From Verrucomicrobiota bacterium (GTDB lineage Bacteria > Verrucomicrobiota > Verrucomicrobiia > Limisphaerales > JADJPG01), in the NCBI GenBank assembly GCA_016713365.1, contig JADJPG010000027.1, positions 1 through 64,000 of the forward strand: 64,000 nucleotides of DNA, in the 5' to 3' direction. Position numbers and translations under genes: made by a program. The notes under the pieces are model-generated. The model was not told where the DNA came from and did no database searches. It saw only the letters and a list, made by a program, of their open reading frames with translations. Shown piece by piece: positions 49,245-58,256 of the stretch (its first letter is position 1; each line of letters begins with the position of its first letter).

Positions 49245-49544
49245 ATGTTTTCGCACGTCGTCATCTTCTGGACCCATCCTGACAAACCCAACGCTGTCGC
49301 TGATCTCATCGCGGGCGGTGAAAAGTATCTCAAGCCGATCCCCGGAGTGCTCAGCTTTCACATGGGCAAGATGGTCGGCAGCCATCGTCCCGTGGTCGAT
49401 CAATCCTACCAGGTGGCACTGAACCTTGTCTTCACGGACAAAAAGGCGCAGGACGACTATCAGGTCCATCCGCTGCACATCGAGTTCGTGGAAAAATCCT
49501 TCAAGCCGAACTGCGCGAAGGTCGTGATCTACGACTTCGAGTAA
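49245..49544 (+). CDS. Dabb (stress-responsive alpha/beta barrel) family protein
   Basis: A 99-residue ferredoxin-like protein starting MFSHVVIFWTHPDKPNAVAD, with the conserved histidine and FHMGKMVGSHRP and the HPLHIEFVEKSFKPNCAKV ending. It forms dimeric barrels in known members; function is unclear. It lies between the epimerase gene (divergent) and xerD (convergent, 12 bp apart). Confidence 0.85.
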   Translation: MFSHVVIFWTHPDKPNAVADLIAGGEKYLKPIPGVLSFHMGKMVGSHRPVVDQSYQVALNLVFTDKKAQDDYQVHPLHIEFVEKSFKPNCAKVVIYDFE

Positions 49545-49556
49545 GCCGTCCTTACT

Positions 49557-50477
49557 TTAAGCCCGCGGATGGAACCGTCGGTGCACCTCGCGTAGCCGGT
49601 TTCCGGCGACGTGCGTATAAATCTCCGTTGTGCTGATGCTGGCGTGACCCAGCAGCTCTTGAATGACGCGAAGGTCGGCACCGTGCTCCAGCAGATGTGT
49701 CGCGAAGCTGTGTCGCAGCATGTGCGGTGTGATGTTTCGCTCAATACCGGCGTGACGAACCCGATCCTTGATTCGCTTCCACAATGTCACCCGCGAGAAC
49801 GCCGTGCCTCGCGTCGTGATGAAAACGTTCGAAGGCGTTTTGCGCCCTACGAGCTTGGGACGCCCGGTGCTCAGATAACGCTGCAAGGCTTCGTTCGCCG
49901 CACGCCCCAGCGGCACCACGCGTTCCTTGTTTCCCTTGCCGATGACGTTGATGAAGCCCGCTTCGAGCTGAAGCTGCTCCAGCCGAATCGTGCGCAACTC
50001 GGAGATGCGAAGACCGGACGCGTAGCCGAGCTCAAGGATCGCCTGATCGCAGAGTGACGAAGGCGTCTCCGGCACCAGCGGCGTGAGCAGGCGGGAGATC
50101 TCTTCGTTGCTCAGCGCCTTCGGCAATCGCTTCCATCGCCGCGGGAGGGACAGATTCTCGGCGGCATTCACCGGCAGCAGCTTCTCCGTTTCCGCCCAGC
50201 GATAGAACGCGCGCAGCGCGGCAATCTCAAGGTAGACACTTTCCGAGCTCAATCGCTGCGTGCTTTCCTCCGGCTGGTTCTCCAAAGCCCGTTCTCGTTC
50301 GTGTTGCAGGAAGCGCATGAGATGATTCAGGTCCACCTCACGCCAGCTCTTCAATCCTTCAACGGCCGCCCAGACAAGAAACTTGTTCAAGAGCGCGAAG
50401 TAGGTCTTCTGGGTATTCTCCGATTGTCCGCGTTCATTGCGGAGATACTGGATGAAATCCTCGACCAGTTCCTGCAT
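49557..50477 (-). CDS. xerD: Tyrosine recombinase XerD/XerC
   Basis: A 306-residue site-specific recombinase that resolves chromosome dimers at dif. The N-terminal SAM-like DNA-binding domain is residues about 1-95 (FIQYLRNERGQSENTQKTYF). The catalytic domain shows the arginine in YASGLRISELRTI, lysine in VIGKGNKERVVPLG, HMLRHSFATHLLEHGADLR and the tyrosine in TTEIYTHVAGNRLREVHR. The length and the absence of phage genes nearby favour a housekeeping Xer over an integrase. XerC versus XerD cannot be settled by motifs alone. Confidence 0.9.
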   Translation of the reverse strand: MQELVEDFIQYLRNERGQSENTQKTYFALLNKFLVWAAVEGLKSWREVDLNHLMRFLQHERERALENQPEESTQRLSSESVYLEIAALRAFYRWAETEKLLPVNAAENLSLPRRWKRLPKALSNEEISRLLTPLVPETPSSLCDQAILELGYASGLRISELRTIRLEQLQLEAGFINVIGKGNKERVVPLGRAANEALQRYLSTGRPKLVGRKTPSNVFITTRGTAFSRVTLWKRIKDRVRHAGIERNITPHMLRHSFATHLLEHGADLRVIQELLGHASISTTEIYTHVAGNRLREVHRRFHPRA

Positions 50478-50489
50478 GGCCGGGAAGAG

Positions 50490-51266
50490 TTAGGCCCCCG
50501 CCCCGCCGCGCTTGGAGCGCGCAATGTCCTGCTGCAACTTCTCGCGATGTTCGATGCGCTTCTGGATTATTGTCAGCGCATCAGCGCCCACCCCGCCGAA
50601 GTAGCAGTCCATCTCGCCAAGCAACCGGTCGATGCGATGAGCGATCGCGTTCTCACGATATTTCTCCGGCGCCGACGTTTCCGCGATGACGAGTTGGCCG
50701 CCATCTGTCCGCACCGTACCGCAATTGCGTCCATTCCGATCACACCAGGCCTTGAGCGTCGCCACCCAATCGCCCTTCTCCTGGTTCGTGATGAACAGCG
50801 CCTTGCTCCGCTCCGCGCCGATGGGAATCAACGCCCATTCGCATCGCTCCACGAGTTCCGCCAGCGTCGGCAAGTCCTGATAGCCATGAGTGATGTAGGC
50901 GCCCGTTTCCAGTCGTTCCCCCGAAGTGGTCGCCAGCTTGACCAGCGCTGGTTCATCGAACGATGCATCGAGCATCATCAGCTTGATGCCGAAAACTGCC
51001 TCCTGCGCCAGCAAGCCGAACGAGAGGAGCTCCGCCTGGTTGGCCGGCAACGCCCAGGCCGAGAACGGCGCCGACTCCCGTGCGCGATCGAACACATCAT
51101 TCTCATCAAAGGGCGCCGCCACGCCCCACAGCCCAGGCTTGGACTTCGTCATGTGAACGATCTTCCCGAGCAAATCGGCGTCGATAGCCGTGATCAAATG
51201 CGGAAGGTGCAGCGCCGCAGGTTGCAGGCTGGAGAAGTAAGCTTCGGCGGGAATGATCTTTTCCAT
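50490..51266 (-). CDS. Protein of unknown function between purC and xerD
   Basis: A 258-residue soluble protein with no signal peptide. It begins MEKIIPAEAYFSSLQPAALH and has a mixed alpha/beta composition with several acidic and hydrophobic blocks (VFGIKLMMLDASFDEPALVK, ALIPIGAERSKALFITNQE). The last 25 residues are a charged helix and RSKRGGAGA tail. I do not recognise the family. It is 16 bp after purC and 12 bp before xerD, so all three may share a transcript. Confidence 0.75.
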   Translation of the reverse strand: MEKIIPAEAYFSSLQPAALHLPHLITAIDADLLGKIVHMTKSKPGLWGVAAPFDENDVFDRARESAPFSAWALPANQAELLSFGLLAQEAVFGIKLMMLDASFDEPALVKLATTSGERLETGAYITHGYQDLPTLAELVERCEWALIPIGAERSKALFITNQEKGDWVATLKAWCDRNGRNCGTVRTDGGQLVIAETSAPEKYRENAIAHRIDRLLGEMDCYFGGVGADALTIIQKRIEHREKLQQDIARSKRGGAGA

Positions 51267-51282
51267 GGCGAAGAATCCCGCG

Positions 51283-52179
51283 TTACGACGGCAGCGGCTG
51301 GCCTGTCAGCTTCTCGAAGGCTTCGAAGTACTTCGCCTGCGTCTTCGCCACGACGTCAGTGGGCAGGGCCGGCGCAGGCGGAGTCTTGTCCCAATTGAGC
51401 GTCTCCAGGTAATCGCGCACGAACTGTTTGTCGTAGCTCGGCTGGCCGCGACCCGGCTGATATTGGTCCGCCGGCCAAAAGCGTGACGAATCCGGCGTGA
51501 GCACCTCGTCGATCAAAATGAGTTTTCCGTCGAACATCCCGAACTCGAACTTCGTGTCCGCGATGATGATGCCGCGCTGCCGTGCGTAGGCCCGTGCCTC
51601 CGAGTAAATCTTGAGGCTCGCCGCACGTGCCTGCTCGGCGATGTCCGCACCGACCAACTTCGCCGCCTCGGCAAACGAGATATTCTCGTCGTGACCCGAC
51701 TCCGCCTTCGTGGCGGGCGTGAAGATTGGTTCCGGCAATTCGGACGACTCCTGCAATCCCGCCGGCAGCTTGATCCCGCAGACCGTCTGGCTCTGCCGAT
51801 ATTCCTTCCAGCCCGAGCCCGCGAGGTAACCGCGCACCACGCATTCGATGACCAACGGCTTTGCCTTCTTGACGATCATGCTGCGGCGCGCCACTTGAGC
51901 CGCGAAGGGTTTCAAATTCGAAGGCATCGGATCGTTGGCCTTCGCGAGAAGGTGATTTGGGATCAGCGAGGAAAACTTCTCGAACCAGAAATGCGACAGT
52001 TGCGTGAGCACCTCACCCTTGCGCGGAATACCGTTCGGCATGATGCAATCGAAGGCGGAGATGCGATCGGTGGCGACCAGCAGGAAGGCGTCTCCGAGAT
52101 CGAAAATCTCGCGGACCTTGCCGCTCTTCAGCTTGTTGATTCCGGGAAGCTCCAACTGGAGCAACGGTTCGTTCGACAT
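51283..52179 (-). CDS. purC: Phosphoribosylaminoimidazole-succinocarboxamide (SAICAR) synthase
   Basis: Joins aspartate to CAIR with ATP in purine synthesis. The 298-residue protein has SGKVREIFDLGDAFLLVATD, the signature VVRGYLAGSGWKEY and IADTKFEFGMFDGKLILIDE, plus LTPDSSRFWPADQYQPGRGQ. This is the longer single-domain form. I chose the ATG at 52179 (MSNEPLLQLELPG). An in-frame start at 52221 would translate a piece of the family B repeat (MRFEIHDFKS), which is not part of the family. Confidence 0.95.
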   Translation of the reverse strand: MSNEPLLQLELPGINKLKSGKVREIFDLGDAFLLVATDRISAFDCIMPNGIPRKGEVLTQLSHFWFEKFSSLIPNHLLAKANDPMPSNLKPFAAQVARRSMIVKKAKPLVIECVVRGYLAGSGWKEYRQSQTVCGIKLPAGLQESSELPEPIFTPATKAESGHDENISFAEAAKLVGADIAEQARAASLKIYSEARAYARQRGIIIADTKFEFGMFDGKLILIDEVLTPDSSRFWPADQYQPGRGQPSYDKQFVRDYLETLNWDKTPPAPALPTDVVAKTQAKYFEAFEKLTGQPLPS

Positions 52180-52189
52180 GGGCGAGAGC

Positions 52190-52235
52190 ATGGATTTGAA
52201 ATCGTGAATTTCAAATCTCAAATCTCCAGCGCCGC
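52190..52235 (+). repeat. Family B type inverted repeat, copy 2 (purC leader)
   Basis: GATTTGAAATCGTGAATTTC and TCAAATCTCAAATCT form an AT-rich imperfect inverted repeat directly ahead of purC. Its translations in both strands (FEIHDFKS and EIVNFKSQIS) match the style of the copies at 16013-16102 and 58153-58256, although base identity is loose. Confidence 0.55.
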
Positions 52236-52245
52236 AGTCAGGCAG

Positions 52246-53292
52246 TCAAAGCTTCGCCGGATCCACCGCCCAATACCGGATCTTCTTCCGCTGCCAGGTG
52301 TAGGTGATTTGAACCTTCCCGTCGGGAGCCTGAATGATCGCCGGATAAGAATACTCACCCGGTTCGCCCTCCAGCGTCAGCACCGTCCGCCACTCCTTGC
52401 CGTCTGTCGAGAGTCCGAGCACCAGCGGCGTGCGACCGCGGGAGACCGGGTTGTATACGAGGAGATGGCGACCATCCTTTAGCGTGACGCCATCAATGCC
52501 CGCGCTGGGGTTCAGCAGGGACGTCGCTTTCATCGAGCTCCACTTTTTCCCTCCGTCCTCCGACCAAATCTCCGTCACTCGTCCCTGCCGGCTGCGATTC
52601 AGCGCCTGGAGGCGATTACCCGGGTGAAACAAGACCGTGGGCTGAATGGCGCCGAATTCATTCCCATCGTTCAACGCGTCCGTCTTCGTCCAAGTCGCGC
52701 CAAGGTCACGCGTCATTTCCATGTGGACCCGCCAGCCGTCGTGTTCAGAGCTCGACGGACAGAGCAACGTGCCGTCCGCGAGCAACACCGGCTTAGCGCG
52801 AATCGGACCGAGGATGCCGTCTGGCAATCGCTGCGGAGATGACCACGTCTTCCCGCCGTCACTGGACTTGATGAGCATGCCCCACCAGCGCGACGGACTG
52901 GGGCCGACCTTGTAGAACAGCAGCAGTGGACCGTCCTTCGCCTGAAAAAAAACGGGATTCCACGTTGGATGCCGCGTCTTGCCGTCCGCCTGAATGCCAT
53001 TCGCGACTTCGACCGGCGTCAGCCATTTCGTCCCGTCGTGGCGCGAAACCCAGATGCCGACATCCGGATGCTTTTCGTGAGTCCCGCCAAACCACGCCGC
53101 GACCAATCCAGCCGGCGTGCTTTCGATCGTGGACGCGTGACACGACGGGTATGGAGCAGTTTCGTAGATGAACTCGCTCTTCAACACCGCTCCAATCGAT
53201 GAACTCACATCCACCGGCTTCTTCGGAGAGACGCAGCCGGTGAACGCCAGCGCCAGCACGACCGAAGAGACCCAGCCACCGGCGGACTTCAC
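52246..53292 (-). CDS. Sialidase-like (BNR repeat) lipoprotein
   Basis: A six-bladed propeller of the exo-alpha-sialidase superfamily, 348 residues. The GTG at 53292 starts VKSAGGWVSSVVLALAFTGC, a lipoprotein signal with lipobox AFTGC, so the protein should be membrane-anchored by lipid. Asp-box-like repeats are visible (SSDGGKTWSSPQ, TRDLGATWTKTD, SEDGGKKWSS, STDGKEWRT), as are the conserved AAWFGGTHEKHPDVGIWVSR and SYPAIIQAPDGKVQITYTW. The GTG overlaps the stop of the esterase gene as GTGA. Many family members act on unknown glycans, so true sialidase activity is not certain. Confidence 0.85.
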   Translation of the reverse strand: MKSAGGWVSSVVLALAFTGCVSPKKPVDVSSSIGAVLKSEFIYETAPYPSCHASTIESTPAGLVAAWFGGTHEKHPDVGIWVSRHDGTKWLTPVEVANGIQADGKTRHPTWNPVFFQAKDGPLLLFYKVGPSPSRWWGMLIKSSDGGKTWSSPQRLPDGILGPIRAKPVLLADGTLLCPSSSEHDGWRVHMEMTRDLGATWTKTDALNDGNEFGAIQPTVLFHPGNRLQALNRSRQGRVTEIWSEDGGKKWSSMKATSLLNPSAGIDGVTLKDGRHLLVYNPVSRGRTPLVLGLSTDGKEWRTVLTLEGEPGEYSYPAIIQAPDGKVQITYTWQRKKIRYWAVDPAKL

Positions 53293-54914
53293 TTCTTCGC
53301 CTCCGTCTTCGGCGCGGTGATCATCGGCCAGTTGTCCGTGCGGAACGGCGACGCCGGCAGCGGCTCCTCGTTCATGCCACGCGCGCAGAACAAATTCGCC
53401 ACCGGGCAATCCGCCCACGCATAACGCACCGCTACCGGATTCGCGACCGAAGGACTGCTCACCACAATCTTGTCACCGACAATCTCCGCCTTCGCCCACA
53501 CAAACTTTCGGTCCTCGCCGGCAATCGCAAATCCGGTCAGCGGCGCGTTCACCCAGCCTTTCTTCAAATTGTAGTTCAGCACGATACCGTCGCCTTGCTT
53601 GCCCGGAGGAACCTTGTCCGCACGCGACGCCGCTCCAAATAATCCTTCGCCCACGAAGTCGAAGCTCAGCGTTACCTTGTCGCCGTCGATCTTTCCGCTG
53701 CGATACTGCGGACCGCTCCACGTGAACTTCTCACCGTAGGCAATGCCGCGCGCGGCCAACGCGAGACGTTCGCCCACCGGACGTTTCCAGACCGGATGGA
53801 TGTCCTTCGGATCGCCGTAATCGAGAATTGATACCGCGCCAACCTTCGGCAGCACCTTCGTCGCGTGAATCTGCGCCTCTCGCAGCTCCGCCCAGTTACT
53901 TTCCGCCGGCTCATCCTTCACCGGCATGAACGGCGCGAGTTGCACCTGGAGAAACGCGAAATCGCCCTGGTTCCAGTCGTTGCGCCAGTTCTTCACCATG
54001 TCCACGAAAAGCGTTCGATACTGGTGCGCGCGACCGGCATTGGATTCGCCCTGATACCAAATCGCGCCCTTGATCGCGTACGGAACCAGCGGCGCAATCA
54101 TCCCGTTGTAGAGCTCGCTCGGTTTCCAGCCCACGCCGGGTTTGCGTTTGGTGAACGTCTTGCCATCCGCCTTCGCCTGATCCCGCTCCTTCTCCCACTG
54201 CGCCACCGCTTCTTCGACTTTCTGCAACTGCGCCGCGAATGCATCCACGATGTCCCGCTTGTATTCCGAATTCTCGCTGAGCACTCCGTCCCGCATCCAG
54301 ACTTCCGCCGGCGAACCGCCCCATGACGTATGAATCATCCCGACCGGAACCCCGAGATCCTTCTGCAGTTTCATCCCGAAGTAGTAGGCCACCGCCGAGA
54401 AATTCGAGACCGACGACGGCGACGTCTCCTTCCACGACGACTGGACGTTATCGACCGGCTCATTCGCCTTCAGCTTCGGCACCGTAAACAGACGCAGCTT
54501 GGGATTGTTCGCCGCGAGAATGTCACCGAATGGCTGATACGACGCGCGCATCGGCCACTCCATGTTCGATTGACCGCTCGCCAGCCACACCTCGCCGACA
54601 AGAACATCTGTGAGCGTGATCGTGTTCTTGCCAGTGACCTTGAGTTCATCCGGCCCACCGGCCTTGAGCTTGCCGAGCTTCACCATCCACTTGCCGTTCT
54701 TCGCCGTGGTGGAAACCTTCTTCCCGCGAAACTCCACCGTCACCTTCTCGCCTTCATCCGCCCAGCCCCAAACTGGAACCGCGATGTCGCGCTGCAAAAC
54801 CATGTGGTCGGTGAAGAGATTGTTCAGCTTCACGTCGGCCTGCGCACAGAACGCCGCGAGGAGAAGAACCGCCGTCGAGGAAACCCGCCGGATGCAAAGA
54901 AGTCGTGGAATCAT
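53289..54914 (-). CDS. Sialate O-acetylesterase-type SGNH hydrolase
   Basis: A 541-residue exported esterase. The signal peptide (SSTAVLLLAAFCAQA) precedes a beta domain, then the SGNH block I GEVWLASGQSNMEWPM near residue 107, block III IWYQGESNAGRAHQYR and the later catalytic DYGDPKDIHPVWKRPVGERL with Asp and His. The family removes O-acetyl groups from sialic acid and related sugars. It is translationally coupled to the sialidase-like lipoprotein by a four-base overlap, so the two probably act one after the other on the same glycan. Confidence 0.9.
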   Translation of the reverse strand: MIPRLLCIRRVSSTAVLLLAAFCAQADVKLNNLFTDHMVLQRDIAVPVWGWADEGEKVTVEFRGKKVSTTAKNGKWMVKLGKLKAGGPDELKVTGKNTITLTDVLVGEVWLASGQSNMEWPMRASYQPFGDILAANNPKLRLFTVPKLKANEPVDNVQSSWKETSPSSVSNFSAVAYYFGMKLQKDLGVPVGMIHTSWGGSPAEVWMRDGVLSENSEYKRDIVDAFAAQLQKVEEAVAQWEKERDQAKADGKTFTKRKPGVGWKPSELYNGMIAPLVPYAIKGAIWYQGESNAGRAHQYRTLFVDMVKNWRNDWNQGDFAFLQVQLAPFMPVKDEPAESNWAELREAQIHATKVLPKVGAVSILDYGDPKDIHPVWKRPVGERLALAARGIAYGEKFTWSGPQYRSGKIDGDKVTLSFDFVGEGLFGAASRADKVPPGKQGDGIVLNYNLKKGWVNAPLTGFAIAGEDRKFVWAKAEIVGDKIVVSSPSVANPVAVRYAWADCPVANLFCARGMNEEPLPASPFRTDNWPMITAPKTEAKK

Positions 54915-55640
54915 GCGCGCCAGTGCAACGCAAACGCCGCGCCCCCGTCAATCGGGAAAACCAGCCGCGCCTACTTCAGCCCCGCCAGATACTCCACCAC
55001 ATCGCGGAGTTCGCGCTTGCTTAATGCAGCTGCCAAACCTTCCGGCATCGCCGACAACCCTCGCTGACGCGTCACGATGTCCGCCTTCGCGATCTTCAGC
55101 GGGCCGTCTTCGGGAGACTCCAGACGCAGTTCCATGTCGTCCTCGCCCTTCACCAACCCGAAGTGGACGGCACCGTTCTTCAAGGTCAGCGTCACGTTCT
55201 CGTATCCAGCCGCGACGGCGCGGTTCGGGAAAACGATCGCCTCCAGCAAATATTCGCGTTGGCGCAGCTTCCCGATGCCATCGAGCTTCGGTCCGACCGT
55301 CCCGCCCTGCCCCTTCACCGCGTGACAACGCGAACACTGCACTTCCACCTTCTCAAAGAAGATCGCCTTGCCGCGCTCGGCATCGCCGCCGTTCAACACG
55401 CTGCGCCAGCTTCCCAAAGCGACATCCTTCGCCCGGGCCGTCTCGAAACTCGCCAGCAAAGATTTGATTTCCGGATCGCTTGCGCCGCGCCGCTGCCTCT
55501 ATCACCTCCAGCTCGAACGCCGGATTCAGTTCACCGGCAACCAACCGCTTCATCGCCGTGCGCAACACCGCGTCCGCCTCAGTTGAAACAATTCCCCCCA
55601 GCGCAGCAAAAGCCGCCTGCGCGAGCCGCGTGTCATCGTC

Positions 55641-55712
55641 GGAGCGCCGGCCTCCGGCCCGGCGTGAATCGTTCGCCGCTTCCGGGCGCGCCGAATCGGA
55701 GTTCGGCGCTCC
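55641..55712 (+). repeat. Paired palindromic repeats, family A, inside the dehydrogenase/cytochrome gene
   Basis: A variant unit at 55641-55665 (GGAGCGCCGG, centre CCTCCG, GCCCGGCGT) faces an exact copy of the 12200 unit at 55688-55712 in the opposite direction, 22 bases apart. The 72-base pair adds 24 codons without breaking the frame, encoding a Ser/Asp/Arg-rich linker (IGAPNSDSARPEAANDSRRA). The inverted pairing resembles a BIME. Confidence 0.75.
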
Positions 55713-58152
55713 GATCGCAAACGTCACGATCTCGCTGAGAATCCGGACCGCCTCATCACTGCGGAGTCGACCGAGATGCGGTAAGGCCGACGCGCGAATC
55801 GCCGGATCGCTCTCGGCCAAGGCCAGCTTGGTCGCTTCGCTGAGTTCCGCCGTATTCAATGCCGCGAGCGCACCGGGAATCTGTTTGCGCAAGGACGCTG
55901 GCGTCGCCGTGGAACGCATCAGCGTCAGCATCGTCGGCGCTGCATTCGTGAGCCGCAGCTTCACCGCCGCGTCCAAGGCCGCCTGAGCGACCACCGGTTC
56001 CCTGTCCGACAGCAGCCCGGCGATGTGCGGCGCGAGTGTGCGACGAGCATCATCCGGCGGACGCGGAGGAAGCGGGCGATAAAGTCCCACCACGCGATCA
56101 AACCAGCCCGGCCAGTTCTCCGGATTCACCGTCGGCACCGCGCCGTGGTTCGGATCCTTCGTCGGCTTGATCGGCAGATCACCGACCTTCGCCGGCAACA
56201 CTTCCCACGCACCGAGCAGGAACAAAGCTTCCGCGCGCAGATGTGCGTAGCCGCCGACGTGAGGAGGCGGATTGGCTGAAACTCCCAACGAATCCCCTCG
56301 TTACCTCGGCGGCTACCATCACGCGCCGGGTCGGAAACCGGCGCCCAACGGCAAACCGGACCAGCGCCTCCGCATTCTTCGTCTCGCCGACGCGGAAGTT
56401 CGCGTTCAACGCCCGCAGCAGCACTTGGTCACGCGGCGAACGCACGTTGGCCGAGAACGGCCCGGCAGGCGTGAGGTTCGAGAGCGCAGTCCCACCCCAG
56501 TTCGGATCGCGGAAGCGCGAGTCGTCGAGGAGTCGAGCGAGCGCCGGAAACGCTTCTGGCACTGGGGAGGCGTTGATCGTTCGCGCCGCTTGAAGCACAA
56601 CGCCAGCGTCAGAATCGGCCAGCAAATTAGTGATAAACGAATTTGTCCAGAGCCCCATCGCCAAGATGGCCGTTCGCTTAACAAAGGGCGATTGCTCACC
56701 TGCTCGCGCCGCAAATGGCCCTGACAACCCCGGATAGCTTGGCCACCTAGATTCCAAGGCTTCCAATTTATACCAGTGGCGAACACCCGCGTGCTGAAGG
56801 AAAAGATCCGAACCTTGGTTCTCAGCAAGGTAGTGCGTCGTCTCGGGCCACCCCGGGTGAAACGTGAGACCCGGATTCACCAGTTTTTCTGCGAGGCGGC
56901 GCGCTTGAGGAACCTTATCTGCGAGCCATTGAGCAGCCCTCTGCTGTGAACTGTAACTTCCACGTTGGCCGCTGTGCATGATGGTGCGCATCGCCATCGC
57001 CGCCTGGAACTTCGGCGCCGGAGGAGAATTGTCCAACACACTCGGCCCATCGGGTCCACCTGAACAATTGCGCCTCAGCGATGACCTGCGCAGCTTGCCC
57101 AGCGACTGCCGGATCATCATCTGCGACCAGCGGAATCATTCCGAACAGCTCGTCACTCAAGTCATCGTTGCCAGAAATCGGAACCGCGCGAGCGATCTGT
57201 TCAATTCCCAAGAGCGCGTGAATCCGCGCGAATTGATTCTTGGATTTGAATGCAGTCTGGCGAAGAACTTCGAACAATTTTCGCCGCGTGCCGCGAGTTC
57301 CCCTGCGCTTCCAATCGCACGCGGCGGTCCGCATGACCGAGCAATGCGAGCAGTTCCTTTTCCTGCGCTTGGACATGCCTTCGCCCAGCAAACGCGCGTT
57401 TCACTTCGGGAACCTGTTCCGCGTTTCGCGTGTTTGCGAGTTCCGCGGTTGAGGTCAGGCGGTAAATCCGTCCCTTGCCGGAGCGCACCCAGCTCTCGAC
57501 CCAGTCGAGCACGTAGAGCGCGCCGTCAGGACCAAAGTCCACGTCAGTCGGCCAGCAGTTCCAGAGAATCTTTTCCTTGTCAGCCAGTTCGAAACTCGCG
57601 CCGCGTGGCTTCACGCTGTAGGCCCAAATGCCGCCGGGGAAATCCGCGTGGACGAACTTTCCCGCGAGCTGCGGCGTGAGTCCCGTGCCCGGATAGAAGG
57701 CGAGCCCGGCCGGGCCTTGCGAGACGGTGCCAGCGGGCGGGAGAATGCCATCGAGCCCGCCGCGCCACAGTTCTTCGCTCACCCAAGGGCCGAAGCCTTT
57801 CATGTGCTGGTAACTCGCGCGCCAGCCGTAGTCACCACCTTCGATGAGATGCAACACGCGGCACGGGTCCGCGCCCGCCGTGTCGTTGTCCACGGTCCAG
57901 AGATTCCCGTAATCGTCGAACGCGAGTTCCTGCGGATTACGCAGGCCGGTGCAGAAGATTTCGAGGTTACGTCCATCCGGCTCGCAACGCAGCACGCCGC
58001 CGGTGTCCGGAACGTTCAGCACAACGCCCTCGCGATTCGTCACGCACACCCCGCGATCGCCAAAGCTGAAGTAGATGCGCCCGTCGTGTCCGCGAATAAG
58101 CCCGTGGACGTCATGGCCGCTGACGCTGATGTGAACGCCGAGGCCGGTGGCG

Positions 58153-58256
58153 AGGCGATTTACGATTTCAGATTTACGATTTACGAGAGGTGAACTCGAC
58201 GGTGAGGCTTGTCGGTCCGAGCGATTCGTAAACCGTAAATCGTCCGTCGTGAATCG
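58153..58256 (+). repeat. ATTTACGA-type inverted repeat (family B), copy 3, inside a coding region
   Basis: GATTTACGATTTCAGATTTA and ATTTACGAGAGG on the left face GATTCGTAAACCGTAAATCG and CGTCGTGAATCG on the right. In the minus-strand dehydrogenase gene it is translated as LRFTNRSDRQA and LVNRKSEIVNRL, between two propeller blades, with the frame kept. Confidence 0.75.

Noticed and set aside
49557..50477. Tyrosine recombinase as a sign of an integrated mobile element
   Set aside because: Length and motifs fit XerC/XerD, neighbours are housekeeping genes, and no phage genes or attachment-site duplication were seen.
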